The notes below the pieces were generated by a model. That model was not told where the DNA came from and did no database searches. It saw only the letters and a list, made by a program, of their open reading frames with translations. From Alopecurus myosuroides (lineage: Eukaryota > Streptophyta > Magnoliopsida > Poales > Poaceae), in the NCBI GenBank assembly GCA_028641055.1, contig CM054060.1, positions 61,595,371 to 61,659,370 on the forward strand: 64,000 nt of DNA. Direction: 5' to 3'. Shown in pieces: positions 42,454 through 54,936 of the stretch. The position numbers were made by a program, and so were the translations under genes. How positions within the stretch are numbered: the first letter of the stretch is position 1; the number at the start of each line of letters is the position of its first letter.

Positions 42454-45400
42454 TGATACGTCTCCAACGTATCTATAATTTCTGATGCTCCATGATGATA
42501 TTATGCCAATTGCTACATGTTTTCTCCCTTCTTTATGTCATTTTTATCGATTTTCCGGACTAACCTATTGACAAGATGCCATAGAGCCAGTTCCCTGTTT
42601 TCTGCTATTTTTTTAGTTTCAGAAAAGTTGTTCTGGAAATATTCTCGGAATTGGAAAGTTCGAAGCCTGGAAGTCCTATTTTCTCCGGAAGCATCCAGAA
42701 GACCGAAGAGGAGTCAAAGAAGGGCATCAGGGGGCCCACGCCATGGGGTGGAGCGCCCCTCCCTTGGCAGCGCCAGGAGTTGGTGTGGAGCCCCCAGGGC
42801 TCCACCGCCTCTGCCCTTTCGCCTATTTATTCCTCCAGATGGAAAACCCTAAACACCTAATCAAATATCCCCGAAAAGTTCCGCAACCGCTGTCACCGTC
42901 AACCCTAGATCAGGGGGGTTCTGATGCTGTTTCGAGCACCCTGTCGAAGAGGAAATCATCACCGGAGGCCTCTACATCACCATGCCCGCCTCCGGAGTGA
43001 TGCGTGAGTAGTTCATCCTTGTACTACGGGTCCATAACAGTATCTAGATGGTTGTCTTCTCCTCATATGCCTCCATGTTTAGATCTCGTGAGCTGCCTAA
43101 CATGATCGAGATTGATCTTGTGTAACTCTATGTGCTGTGTTTGCTGGGATCCGATGAATATTGAACTTATGCCAAGTTGATTATAGTCTTTATTGCATAT
43201 GCTATTTGTGATCTTGCATGCTTTCCGTTGCTAGTGGTTGCTCTGGCCAAGTAGTTGCTAGTGACTCCAAGAGGGAGTATTTATGATCGATAGTGGGTTC
43301 ATGCCTCCTTTTCACATGTGCTCGAGTGACAGAAACGTGACAGGGGAGGATATGTTGTTGCCACTAGGGAGAAAACAGCGGTGTGAGTGCCCGCGTGTAC
43401 AATCATTGCTTAGATTATAAACATTGTTTAATGCAATTATCTTTTGCTTGCAACTTAATACCTAAGTGGGTTCGGATGATAACCTGTGGGTGGATTATTA
43501 GTCATAGATGCAGTTGGATTACGGTCTATGTATATGTTGTAATGCCCGCACTAAATATCATAGTAGTCATCATGTCATGAATGTGCACTACGGTGCAACC
43601 TTTATTTGTCAATTGCCCATCTATAATTTGTTCACCCAGCATGCTATCTTTTATGGAGACACACCACTAGTGAACCTATGAACCCCGGTCCATTTTCCTA
43701 TACTGTTAAACCAACCACCACAATTTCCTGCTTTCTTTACTTACTGTAAGCATACATTATTTTCGACACTATACGTCTAATCTTTGTTTTCAGGAATACC
43801 GGTGAGATTGACAACCTCACTGTACCGTTGGGGCAAAGTATTTTGGTTGTGTTGTGTGCAGGTTCCATGTTGTTGCTGACACCGGTGAGCCATCACCATC
43901 GTCAGTGGCATCAACCTTCCGAAGGTCTTCTTTCTCCTACAAGATTGATAACCTTGGTTGGGGTATCCCAACACACAACATCAAGGAAATTTCTGGCACT
44001 GTTGCCGGGGAGGAAGAAGTCTTCTAGCAAGGGGAGTCTCTCACTCTCAACCTCTTTATTTTGCTTGTCGTCTTGTTTTTATTTTTGTCTTGTTTTGCTT
44101 TTCTTTATAAAAACACAAAAAAACTAGTTTACTTTATAGCTGTTATTTATTTGCTTGCTTTTAATTTTCTAAAATGAGTATTCCTGAAGTAGAGGTCCGT
44201 TCTTTTAGGCAACAAGGGGGAGAAAGTTTAAAAGATGCTTGGTATAGAATAAATGATGCTCATAATAGGTGCACAAAAAATTTTTCTACCTTGATACTTC
44301 TGAGAAATTTTTATGTTGGTATTTCTGGCTGGTATAGGCATGTGTTAGATAATTTTACAGGTGGAAATTTTCTAGGAACTCCTGCCTTAGAAGCATGCAA
44401 TTTCATTGAAAGTTTAGTAGGAGCACCCCCCGTTACAACTGTTAAAACTGAGACCACTTTGGAGGATGTTATTAATAAACTAAACTCTTTGGAAATGAAC
44501 TTACCAATTTTCCTTGATAATGCTAGCAAAGTTAATGAATCAATAAGTACTATTGATATAAGAATCACTGCTCTAGAAGCTAGCAACAAGCATGATGATC
44601 AAAATTTTAGGATTGGTAAACTAGAGGAGGCTATGGGAACTTTAAGCTCAATTTTTTCATCTTTTAAATTCTAAAAGGAGAAAGCCTTTGTGGGAAAAGA
44701 GCAAAGATTCATGTATGTTCCCAAGATAACTAAACCTAAATCTCAATATATGCTGAAAATTGCTAAAACAATTAATGAAACTAAGAGTGACCTTCATGTT
44801 GAATCTTCAGAAACACCTAGAGTGCCTAATGCTGCAAATAATGATTTATAGGAAGTTATAGATGTTGATGCTTCACTTGAAAATACTTGAGTTGCTTTCT
44901 ATGCCTAGCAGAAAGGCGTTAAAGAAAAGCGCTACCGGGAGACAACCCGTTTTATTTCGCTGTTTTCGACCCGTTTTCTTTTGTTTTCTTTGGTGTGCAT
45001 TACACCTAGCTGTTGTCTATTTCCTTAACAACCCTGCTGTATCTTTTCTTTTCAGTTTTCTTGAGCCAAGTAAAGCCTGTAGTGGAAAGTTGAGGCTATA
45101 TTTCGGATTTCTGCGCAGGAAACAGATTTCTGTTGTCCACTGTTTATTCCGTATAAAATCACAGAAAATTCAGAATGACCTGAGTTTGTTTGTGAGTAAT
45201 CCTAGGGTGTATACTCAACTTTTATTAGTTGACCACATTTTTATTTGAGAAACATATTTTTTTTTGAAAAGAATCATCTTTACCTGCTGTCCTGTTTGAA
45301 CAGATTTCTGCCAATAATTGCATTTGCTTCTTAATCACTTTCTTTTGGTGTTCTTTTGAGAAAAAGAGTTTTAAAAGAAGATGTGACAGTAGCTAATGTG

Positions 45401-48400
45401 TTTGAGTGTTAGACATGTGTTGAAACTGAACCATGTGAATTTATTATTTCGATTGCACTAACGTTGCTAATGAAGATTGTGAGAAGTTTGGTGTGAAAGA
45501 AGTTTTCAAGGGTCAAGAGAAGATGATGATATGATGTGATTAAGAAGAGTGAAAAGCCTAAGATTGGGGATGCCCCGGTGGTACATCCTAGGAAATTCCA
45601 AGAAGACTCAAGCGTCTAAGCTTGGGGATGCCTTGGGCATCGCCTTCTTCATCAACAAATTATCATGTCACTTCTAGTGAAACTATATTTTTATTCGGTC
45701 ATATCTTATGTGCTTTACTTGGAGCGTATTTTGTTTTTGTTTTCAGTTTGTTTTTGGTTTTGCTTTCAGTTTTTTTTACTTTTTCAATAAACTTGGTTGG
45801 ACCCCAGCATTCTTTTATTGGAGAGTGACACGCTCCGTTTTTTCATGAAAATACTTTGTATTCCTAATCTCTGTCTGGCTGCTTCATTTATTTAACTCCT
45901 GTTTTGCATGCATCTCTTATTAGAGCTGTTAGTTTTAGTAGTATTATGTGAGTACTCTCATGTTTTTATTGCTGTAGCATTTAGAGAGTTTTTGTTAAAA
46001 CATATTGTGTATGGTGCTTGTTGGGAGAAAGAAACTGCTGTTTAAAGTAGAATTTATACTGGTGCAAGTAGAAGCTTGTATGGACTGTTGCTAGAACTTT
46101 TTCATGCCATGCTAAATGTTATTTTAGTTCTAAATCCTTGTGATGTTGAGTAGCATGAATATCCTCAAATATCTGAGAGTGTTTAATATGTCATTGAAAG
46201 ATTCATGAGCTGTTCTTGTCATAAGGAAGCATACATTTTTGGTATTCTCTTTCGAATATTTTATTTGGTTGACTTGGCGCATTCTCACACCATGTTTATG
46301 ACTATGAACCAGTCACTAATAGCCTCCATGACCACTTAGTTTTTGAACTATGATACTGCTTATACTTTAATTAATGATGCTTATGTCGCTATGCATGATT
46401 ATGGCTCTTATGCTCTCTTGATTTGCCGCTCCCAGTCTTTTGCTAGCCTCCACCTGTACTGAGTATGAGCTCAACTCGTGCATCCAACTCCCTTAAACCA
46501 AAGTTTTTCCCATTGTGTCCACCATACCTACCTACATGTGGTATTTAACTGCCACTCCAAGTAAATTGCTCATGTGCTACCTTTAAAACTTTCAAATTAT
46601 CCCTGTTTTGTGTTCCTGTTTTAGCTCATGAGGACGCAAATAGAGAATCTTTATCTCACTTGTTGATTTGATTTTACACCCTGGACTAGTGGCTTCATCC
46701 GCTTATCCAAATGATAGAAGAGCTGGCAGCGGGGTTCCCAGCCCCAAATTAATACACACAAAATCTCTTCACTATTTTGCCCCTGATTTATCAGTCAAAG
46801 CATAATTGTGTAAACAAAAGAGAAAGAGGGATGAACTTCTACCCATATGCGTCCTTCACATGGGATCCGCTCTTGTGAATCCAGTTGGCTTGTGATGTAC
46901 TGTATTTTCTGTTTACCATTCATTGACTTTATTCTTAAATTATTTTCTCTAGTCTTCCTCATGAACTTTGAAGGTGTCCTGACATTTATGTTTTGCCCCT
47001 CTCTTAAGGACTAGCGAAATATCACTTTGTCATGATTTCTCTATACCTGAAACAGATGTTTATCTTTCTTTGCATTGTTTCTCATGATCCTTTATTTGAG
47101 ATACTCTTCATGATGAAAAGTTATTGCTTTCTATTATTAAAGTTCTATTTATCATGTTTGTGTTTGAAGTTCTATGATCTCAGCTTGCATATGCCTTTAC
47201 ATTTTTAAGATCAAGATTATGTTAGTAGCATGTCACCTCAGAAATTATTGTTTTATCGTTTACCTACTCGAGGACGAGTAGGAACTAAGCTTGGGGATGC
47301 TTGATACGTCTCCAACGTATCTATAATTTCTGATGCTCCATGATGATATTATGCCAATTGCTACATGTTTTCTCCCTTCTTTATGTCATTTTTTTGGATT
47401 TTCCGGACTAACCTATTGACAAGATGCCACAGAGCCAGTTCCCTGCTGTTTTTTTAGTTCCAAAATTGTTGTTCTGGAAATATTCTCGGAATTGGAAAGT
47501 TCGAAGCCAGGAAGTCCTATTTTCCCCGGAAGCATCCAAAAGACCGTAGAGGAGTCGAAGAGGGGCATCAGGGTGCCCACACCATGTGGTGGCGCGCCCC
47601 CCTTGGCCGCGCCAGGGGGTGGTGTGGGTCCCCCAGGGCTCCACCGCCTCTGCCCTTTCGCCTATTTATTTCCCCCCGGATGGAAAAACCTAAACACCTG
47701 ATCAAATATCCCCGAAAAGTTCCACAGCCACCGTCACCGTCAACCCTAGATCAGGGGGGGGTTCTGAAGCTGTTTTCGGCACCCTGCCGGAGAGGAAATC
47801 ATCACCGGAGGCCTCTACATCACCATGCCCGCCTCCGCAGTGATGCGTGAGTAGTTCATCCTTGGACTACGGGTCCATAGCAGTAGCTAGATGGTTGTCT
47901 TCTCCTCATATGCCTACATGTTTAGATCTCGTGAGCTGCCTAACATGATCGAGATTGATCTTATGTAACTCTATGTGTTGTGTTTGCTGGGATCCGATGA
48001 ATATTGAACTTATGCCAAGTTGATTATAGTCTTTATTGCATATGTTATTTGTGATCTTGCATGCTTTCCGTTGCTAGTGGTTGCTCTGGCTAAGTAGTTG
48101 CTAGTGACTCGAAGAGGGAGTATTTATACTTGATAGTGGGTTCATGCCTCCCCTTCGCCTTGCTCGAGTGACAGAAACGTGAAGGGGGAGGATGTGTTGT
48201 TGCCATTAGGGAGAAAACATCGGTGAGAGTGCCCGCGTGCATAATCATTGTTTACATTACACACTTTGTTTAATGCAGTTATCTGTTGCTTGCAACTTAA
48301 TACCTAAGGGGGTTCGGATGATAACCTGAGGGTGGATTATTAGTCATAGATGCAGTTGGATTACAGTCTATGTATATTGTTGTAATGCCCGCACTAAATA

Positions 48401-48875
48401 TCATAGTAGTCATCATGTCATGGATGTGCACTACGGTGCAACCTTTATTTGTCAATTGCCTAGCTGTAATTTGTTCACCCAACATGCTATGTTTTATGGA
48501 GAGACACCACTAGTGAACCTATGAACCCCGTTCCATTTTCCTATACTATTAAACCAACAACCACAATTTCCTGCTTTCTTTACTTACTGCAAGCATACAT
48601 TATTTTCCACACTATACGTCTAATCTTTGTTTTCAGATATACCGGTGAGATTGACAACCTCACTGTACCATCGGGGCAAAGTATTTTGGTTGTGTTGTGT
48701 GCAGGTTCCACGTTGTTGCTGACACCGGTGAGCCATCACCACCGTCTGTGGCATCAACCTTCCGAAGGTCCTCTTTCTCCTACTGGATTGATAACCTTGG
48801 TTCTTAACTAAGGGGAATTTCCTACCGCTGTGCTCATCACACCCTCCTCTTGGGGTATCCCAACACACAACATCA
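42454..48875 (+). mobile_element. P1 element, copy 2
   Basis: 5' LTR 42454-43983, primer-binding site 43994-44011, gag-like ORF 44174-44674, polypurine tract ending 47301, 3' LTR 47302-48875. The same imperfect target duplication (GACAC, then GGCAC) flanks it, and the 5' LTR shares the same ~50 bp deletion, so it arose by segmental duplication rather than a new insertion. Confidence 0.9.
44174..44674 (+). CDS. Truncated Athila-like Gag fragment of P1 (copy 2)
   Basis: 166 residues, open, and differing from the copy at 30530-31030 at a few residues (KKYST to KNFST, DNATK to DNASK, QNLRI to QNFRI). Same Gag-core style at the N-terminus and helical C-terminal half, no zinc knuckle. The frame has stayed open since the duplication, but the time is too short to infer selection. 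It lies 163 bp after the primer-binding site, the normal gag position. Confidence 0.68.
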   Translation: MSIPEVEVRSFRQQGGESLKDAWYRINDAHNRCTKNFSTLILLRNFYVGISGWYRHVLDNFTGGNFLGTPALEACNFIESLVGAPPVTTVKTETTLEDVINKLNSLEMNLPIFLDNASKVNESISTIDIRITALEASNKHDDQNFRIGKLEEAMGTLSSIFSSFKF

Positions 48876-51147
48876 GGCACCCCGCTGCCAGCTCTTATAT
48901 CATTTGGATAAGCGGATGAAGCCACTAGCCGAGGGTGTGAAATCCAATCTACAAGTGAGATAAAGATTCTCCATTGACGTTCTCATGAGCAAAAACAGGA
49001 ACATAAAGTAGGAGTAGTTTCGAAAGTTTTAAAGGTAACACATGAGCAATTTACTTGGAGTGGCAGTTAAATAACACATGTAGGTAGGTATGGTGGACAC
49101 AATAGGAAAAACTTTGGTTTAAGGGAGTTGGATGCACGATTAGAGCTCATACTCAGTACAGGTGGAGGCTAGCAAAAGACTGGGAGCGACAAATCAAGAG
49201 AGCATAAGAGCCATAATCATGCATAGCGACATAAACATCATTAATTGAAGCATAAGAGGTATCAAAAGTTCAAAAACTAAGTGTTTATGGAGGCTATTCG
49301 TGACTGGTTCATAGTCATAAATATGGTGTGAGCATGCGCCAAGTCAACCAAATAAAACATTCGAAAGAGAATACCATAAATTTATGTTTCTTTACGACAA
49401 GAACAACTCATGAATCTTTCAATGGCATATTAAAACCTCTCAGCTATTTGAGGCTATTCATGCTACTAAATAACCACAAAGTTTTAAAACTAAAATAACA
49501 TTTAGCATGGCATGAAAAAGTTCTAGTCACAGTCTATACAAGCTTCTACTTGCACTGTTATAAATTCCACTTCAAGCAGAAGTTTCTTTTCTCAACAAGC
49601 ACCATACAAGATATGTTTTAACAAAAATACTATTTATGATACAACAAGCAAACATGAGAGTACTCACATAACACTACTAAAACTAACAGCTCTGATAGGA
49701 GATGCATGCAAAACATGAGCTAAATAAATGCAGCAGCCAGATAAAGATTAAGAATACAAAGTATTCTCATGAAAAAGTGGAGCATATCAATCTCCAATAA
49801 AAGAATGCTGGGGTCCAACCAAGCTAATTTCAAAAATAATAAAAAACTGAAAGCAAAAATAAAAGACGCTCCAAGTAAAACACATAAGATGTGACCGAAT
49901 AAAAATATAGTTTCACTAGAAGTGACATGATAATTTGTCGATGAAGAAGGGGATGCCTTGGGCATCCCCAAGCTTAGACGCTTGAGTCTTCTTGGATTTT
50001 GCTGGGATGTAACACCGGGGAATCCCCAATCTTAGATCTTCACTCTTCTTGATCACGTGATATCATCCTCTTCTCTTGACCCTTGAAAACTTCCTTCACA
50101 CCAATCTTCTCACAATCTTCATTAGCAACGTTAGTGCAATCGAAATAATAAATTCACATGGTTCAGTTTCAACACATTATTAACACTCAAAAACACATTA
50201 TATACTGTCACAACTTCTTTTAAAACTCTTTTTCTCAAAAGAACACCAAAAGAAAGAGATTAAGATGCAAATGCAATTATCGGCAGAAATCTGTCAAAAC
50301 AGGACAGCAGGTAAAGATTATTTTTTTCGAAAATCTTCTGTTGATCAAATAAAAAAGTGGTCAACTAAGAAAAATTGCGTATATATCCCAGGATTACGCA
50401 CAAAAAAACTCAGTTCATTTTGAATTTTCTGTGATTTTATACGGAATAAACAGTGGACAGAAGAAATCTGTTTCCTGCGCAGAAATCCGAAATATAGCCA
50501 CAAATTTCCACTAGAGGCTTTACTTTGCTCAACAAAAACACAAAACAAAAGATACATCGGGGTTTCTAAGGAAATAGAATACACCAAGATGCAAATAAAA
50601 CAAAAGAAAACGAAGGAAAACAGGTTGAAAACAGAGAAATAAAACAGGTTGTCTCTCGGTAGCGCTTTTCTTTAACGCCTTTCAGCTAGGCATAGAAAAG
50701 TGGAATCAAGTGAGAAGATGCTGACATAAGGAATATGAATTATGCAAAAGAGAGCATCAATAATCAAGTATAAAACAAATTTAAGTCTAACCCACTTTCT
50801 ATGCATAGGAATCTTGTAAAGAAATAAATTAAAGAAGCTAAAACTAGAAATCATGGGAAGGTAGAACAAGAGCAACTTCAAAACTTTCAACAAAAAGAGA
50901 GGTGTATTAGTAACATGAAAATTCCTACAACCATATTTTCCTCTCTCATAATAAATTTTAGTAGAATCATTAACAAACTCAACAACATAATTATCACATA
51001 AATCATGTTTGTCATGGTCTAAAAGCACACAATTCATATCAAGCTAAAAAACAGTGAGATCAAAATTTAAAATCAACTCTTCTTTTCCCCCACTTTTAGA
51101 AATAGAAAAACAAGATAATTGATCACTCTTAAAAGGTATAGGAAACA
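48876..51147 (-). other. M1 internal non-coding DNA (copy 2 and native)
   Basis: Runs from the right edge of P1 to the end of the M1 ORF. It holds the perfect palindrome at 49949-49969 and, at 50645-50697 on the minus strand, the conserved motif shared with P1 (AAAGGCGTTAAAGAAAAGCG... GAGACAACC). The end of duplication copy 2 falls at 50512. Frames at 50672-51037 look accidental and are AT-rich. Confidence 0.65.
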
Positions 51148-51966
51148 TTATAGCAATCCTATTTTCAGTAGCATATGATTTATAACATCAAGTAGCATAG
51201 GACCATCATCAAGAGCATTATCATAAGATTTATCCAAGTAGCATGGATTATCATAAATAACAGTAGCAATATCATTCTCACAAGTTTCATTCATAGTTGT
51301 ATCAAGGTCACAAGTATAGCAAGTATCAATTTCATCAAATAAGGTATGATTTAAAGAGTTACTATTATTGGGAGGTTGACATGGGTAGCTCCATTCTTCC
51401 TCATGTTGATCATCACTCTCCTGCTCTTTTTCATCCAATGAGCTTCGAGATTCAGCAATTTCTTCTTCCATAGGCTCCTACAAGGCATTAGTCTCTTCCT
51501 TAGGTTGAGAGCATTTATTAAGATATTCCATTATGTAGTAATTATGATCCTTGTAATTATCAAAGCAATATTCAAGTATAGCATAAATCTCATATTTATA
51601 AGGTGCATCACCGATACTTTCAAGTAAATAGGCAATTTCGAATGAACCCTTACAAGAAATAAATTCTTCAATTTGTTCCACATCATATAATTCATAATTT
51701 CCCTTAACATAAGAAGATATGGTAACATCATCATTATACTCACATTGAAAAGGGAGGTGTTCATACCTCCTACAGCAGCAAGATTTATCAAAGCAATAAG
51801 TAACATTATAGGTGGAGCACAAGTTTTTAGCATAGTCATGCAATTTATTAATCTGCTCCCATAAGTGTATTCCTTTTTGTGACAAGCGGTGTTCCTTATA
51901 ATATTTTTGTTGTTCATCTATGAACCCACCTTGCATATGAGATCTAGTTTCAAAGACATCAAACAT
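51148..51966 (-). pseudogene. Cysteine-rich acidic ORF of M1 in the gag position, broken by TAG
   Basis: The preferred start is the Met at 51966 (MFDVFETRSHM); the frame is open upstream to 52071, but that part is leader DNA shared with non-coding P1 leader. In order: a Lys/Tyr/His-rich helix (KYYKEHRLSQKGIHLWEQIN), a Cys cluster (FDKSCCCRRYEHLPFQC), a Glu/Tyr-rich part (YDVEQIEEFISCKGSFEIA, EYCFDNYKDHNY) and, after an in-frame TAG at 51480-51478, an acidic tail (EEEIAESRSSLDEKEQESDD). The flanking codons stay in frame, and one C-to-T change from CAG would give the stop. It does not resemble Gag, protease or pol. It occupies the place where P1 has gag. I cannot assign a function. Confidence 0.6.
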
Positions 51967-52127
51967 TGATAGCAAGCATGATAAAGAAAAAATAACAACT
52001 AGAATAAGAACTATTTTTTGTGTGTTTTTGATATAAAGAAGCAAAACAAGACAAAAATAAAAACAAGGCAATTAACAAAATAAAGAGGTTGAGAGTGAGA
52101 GACCCCCCTTGCCAGAAGACTTCTTCC

Positions 52128-52145
52128 TCCCTGGCAACAGCGCCA
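52128..52145 (-). other. Primer-binding site of M1
   Basis: On the minus strand TGGCGCTGTTGCCAGGGA, two bases after the LTR end GCGAGCA. It is close to the Asp-tRNA-type site TGGCGCCGTTGCCGGGGA, with two mismatches. Confidence 0.85.
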
Positions 52146-52147
52146 TA

Positions 52148-53421
52148 TGCTCGCAGAGTTGATGGAGTTGTTGCTTCTTGATGACTTTGAATCCCTGGCA
52201 AGGTGCCAGAAATTCTTTACTCTGGATGGTGTGTTGGGAACCCCAAGAGGAGGGTGTGATGAGCAAGCGGTAAGAATTTCCCTCAGTTAAGAGCCAAGGT
52301 TATCAATCCAGTAGGAGGAAGAGGATATCCGGAAGGTTGATGCCACTGACAGCGGTGATGGCTCACCGGTGTCAGCAACAACGCGAAATCTCCACACATC
52401 ACAACCAAAATACTTTGTCCCAACCGTACAATGAGGTTGTCAATCTCACCGGTCTTGCTAAAAAAATAGATTAGACGTATAGTGTGGAAATTAGTGTATG
52501 CTTGCAGTAAGTAAAGAAAGCAGGAAATTGTAGTGGTTTGTTTAACAGTGTAAGAAAATGGACCGGGGTTCATAGGTTCACTAGTGGTGTCTCTCCATAA
52601 AAGATAGCATGCTGGGTGACCAAATTACAGCTGGCAAATTGGAAAATAAAGGTTGCACTGTAGTGCACATTCATGACATGATGACTACTATGATATTTAG
52701 TGCGGGCATTACAACAATATACATAGACCGTAATCCAACTACATCTATGACTAATAATCCACCCTCAGGTTATCATCCGAACCCCCTTAGTTATTAAGTT
52801 GCAAGCAACAAATAATTGAATTAAACAATGTGTATAATGTAAGCAATGATTGTACACATAGGCACTCACACCGCTGTTTTCTCCCTAGTGGAAACAACAC
52901 ATCCTCCTCCGTCACGTTTCCGTCACTCGAGCACAGGCGAAAAGGAGGCATGAACCCACTATCAAGCATAAATACCCCCTCTTAGAGTCACTAGCAACTA
53001 CTTGGCCAGAGAAACCACTTGCAACCGAAATCATGCAAGATCACAAATATCATATGCAATAAAGACTATAATCAACTTGGCATAAGTTCAATATTCATCG
53101 GATCCCAGCAAACACAACACATAGAATTACATAAGAACAATCTCGATCATGTTAGGCAGCTCACGAGATCTAAACATGGAGGCATATGAGGAGGAGACAA
53201 CCATCTAGCTACTGCTATGGACCCGTAGTCCAAGGATGAACTACTCACACATCACTCCGGAAGCAGACATGGTGATGAAGAAGCCTTCGGTGATGATTTC
53301 CTCTCCGACAGGGTGCCGGGAGACAGCTTCAGAACCCACCTAATCTAGGGTTGACGACGACGGCGGCTGCGGAGCTTTTCGAGGTTATTTGATTAGGTAT
53401 CTAGGGTTTTCCATCCGGGGG
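52148..53421 (-). repeat. 5' LTR of M1, truncated by element W
   Basis: Matches the left part of the 3' LTR (26273 onward) including the 84 bp extension with the fossil primer-binding site (52192-52211). It breaks at 53421 in CCATCCGGGGG; the rest of the LTR should lie beyond W, but I did not find it to the right. Confidence 0.85.
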
Positions 53422-54919
53422 TGATGACCCTGTATCGTAGTATTTTTGATAAATAAGAGTGTCAAACCCAACGAGGAGCAGAAGGTGTTGACAAAGAGTT
53501 TCGATGAAGGAATAACTGTAAATACTGAAAGATAGATTTGTAGGGATTTTTGATATTGAAGATAAATAAAGTGCGAGTAAATAAAATGCAGTAATAATAA
53601 TTACAGCAAGTGGCCCAATCCTTTCTTCAGCAAAGGACAAGACGGTGGGTTTACTTATGATTAACAAACGTTCTCGAGGACACACGGGAGGTTTCTGTCA
53701 AGTGTTTTTGTTCCATGCAGCTGAATAATCTTAGGTGTTTTGATAAGTGTTGTGTGGGTGAACCTATGCTAATGTTCCGTCCCATCCAAGACTAATACAT
53801 ACTTGTGATTATACCCCTTGAAAGCATCCGCAACTACAAGAAAGTAATTAAGAAATAAATCTAACCACAGCTTTAAACTCCGGGATCCTACGCTCCCTTG
53901 TGTAATGGTTTCCTAACGGAGGTTTTTGGTTTCTGTCACTCCGACAACCCCACAATTAGTAGCAAAATACACGATGCATTCTCCTAGGCTCATAAATGGT
54001 GAAGTATCATGTATTCGACGTTCACATGACACCACTAGAAGAATAACACCACAACTTAAATATCAAACATTAAATGTTACTCAACATTACTTCACTACTA
54101 ACAACTTGACTTATCCCATGTCCTCAAGAACAACACGAAATACTCACAAGACATCATATGGATCATAATTAGAGGTGATATAATGGATGATAACAATCTG
54201 GTCATAAAGTGCAAACACCGATAAATCTCACAAGAATCAACTACTAACAAGTAATCCACACCGGGAGAGAGATCTAATGTAAAACAACAATAGAGGTCCC
54301 TAATTGTTACAACGAGATGACGATGGATGATGAGGGTGATGGTGCTGGTGGTGATGATGATGATAATGACGATCTTGATGATGCCCGAAGTGATGACGGT
54401 AACGATGGCGGTGATTTCCCCTCTCCGGAGAGGAATTTCGCCGGCAGATTTCTCCCTCCCAGAGAGCTTTTCTCTCTCGGGTGTTTTCCGCCCGAGGCGG
54501 CGGCAGAATAATTCTTCGACGATGGTATGAGTCTTAGGGTTCCCTCGGGGCCAAGTACGCCAAAAATATCCACCAGGGGTGGGCTAGGGTGTCCACAATA
54601 CCTGGTGGCGCGGCTAGGGGGGCGCCACCTCATGGCGTGGGCCCCTGCTGGCCCTCCCTCTGGCTCCCCTTCTGGCTGGACTCCTCCTCTGAACTTCTAA
54701 GACACCCCGGATGTCCCCCTTCTTCTTCCGATCTTCTGAAATATGGTGTCTCGACGATGCTTTTTTCCATCAGATTTCTGGTCTCGGTGTTTATTCTCCA
54801 AAAAATATTAAACATGCAAAATAAGATAAAATAACACAAGGGATGCATCATAACATGAAATATATCGATGAATAACAGAAAATTATGATATAAAATAGTG
54901 ATGCAAAATGGACATATCA
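53422..54919 (-). repeat. 3' LTR of W
   Basis: 1498 bp, minus strand TGATATGTCCATTTTGCATC to TACAGGGTCATCA. It contains a GAT/GATGAC-rich stretch (54315-54400) and a GC-rich U3 segment (54600-54650) like that of other Gypsy LTRs here. Edge fixed on the right by the polypurine tract. Confidence 0.85.
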
Positions 54920-54936
54920 ACTCCCCCAAGCTTAGA
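54920..54936 (-). other. Polypurine tract of W
   Basis: On the minus strand TCTAAGCTTGGGGGAGT directly precedes the LTR start TGATATG. Confidence 0.85.

Larger units (their letters stand above)
36865..50512. repeat. 13.65 kb tandem duplication, copy 2
   Basis: Direct repeat of 23221-36864. Its left junction reads CCACT-AGAG-ATTAAACG, joining M1 internal DNA to solo-LTR DNA; at its right end the native M1 sequence continues as CCACT-AGAG-GCTTTAC (50513-50516). Only AGAG is shared at the join. All elements of copy 1 are repeated in the same order and orientation. Confidence 0.95.
39915..53421 (-). mobile_element. M1: fuller copy with both LTRs (copy 2 plus native right end)
   Basis: Minus strand: partial 5' LTR (52148-53421), primer-binding site (52128-52145), a cysteine-rich ORF now broken by TAG, non-coding internal DNA, nested P1 (42454-48875), polypurine tract at 41564-41579 and 3' LTR (39915-41563). 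Without P1 and the duplication the internal region is about 4.2 kb, too small for gag-pol, so M1 is non-autonomous. The 5' LTR is cut at 53421 by element W. Confidence 0.85.

Noticed and set aside
23221..50512. Two independent insertions of M1/P1 instead of a duplication
   Set aside because: Flanking solo LTR, Copia fragment, nesting point, LTR deletion and target duplications are all repeated in the same order, which independent insertions would not produce.
51967..52071. Hydrophobic N-terminus (signal or membrane segment) of the M1 ORF
   Set aside because: The DNA is leader sequence homologous to the non-coding leader of P1; the first Met after it (51966) is a better start.
54317..54530. 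Acidic Asp-rich frame in W LTR
   Set aside because: It is a translation of a GAT/GATGAC-rich simple-sequence stretch inside the LTR.
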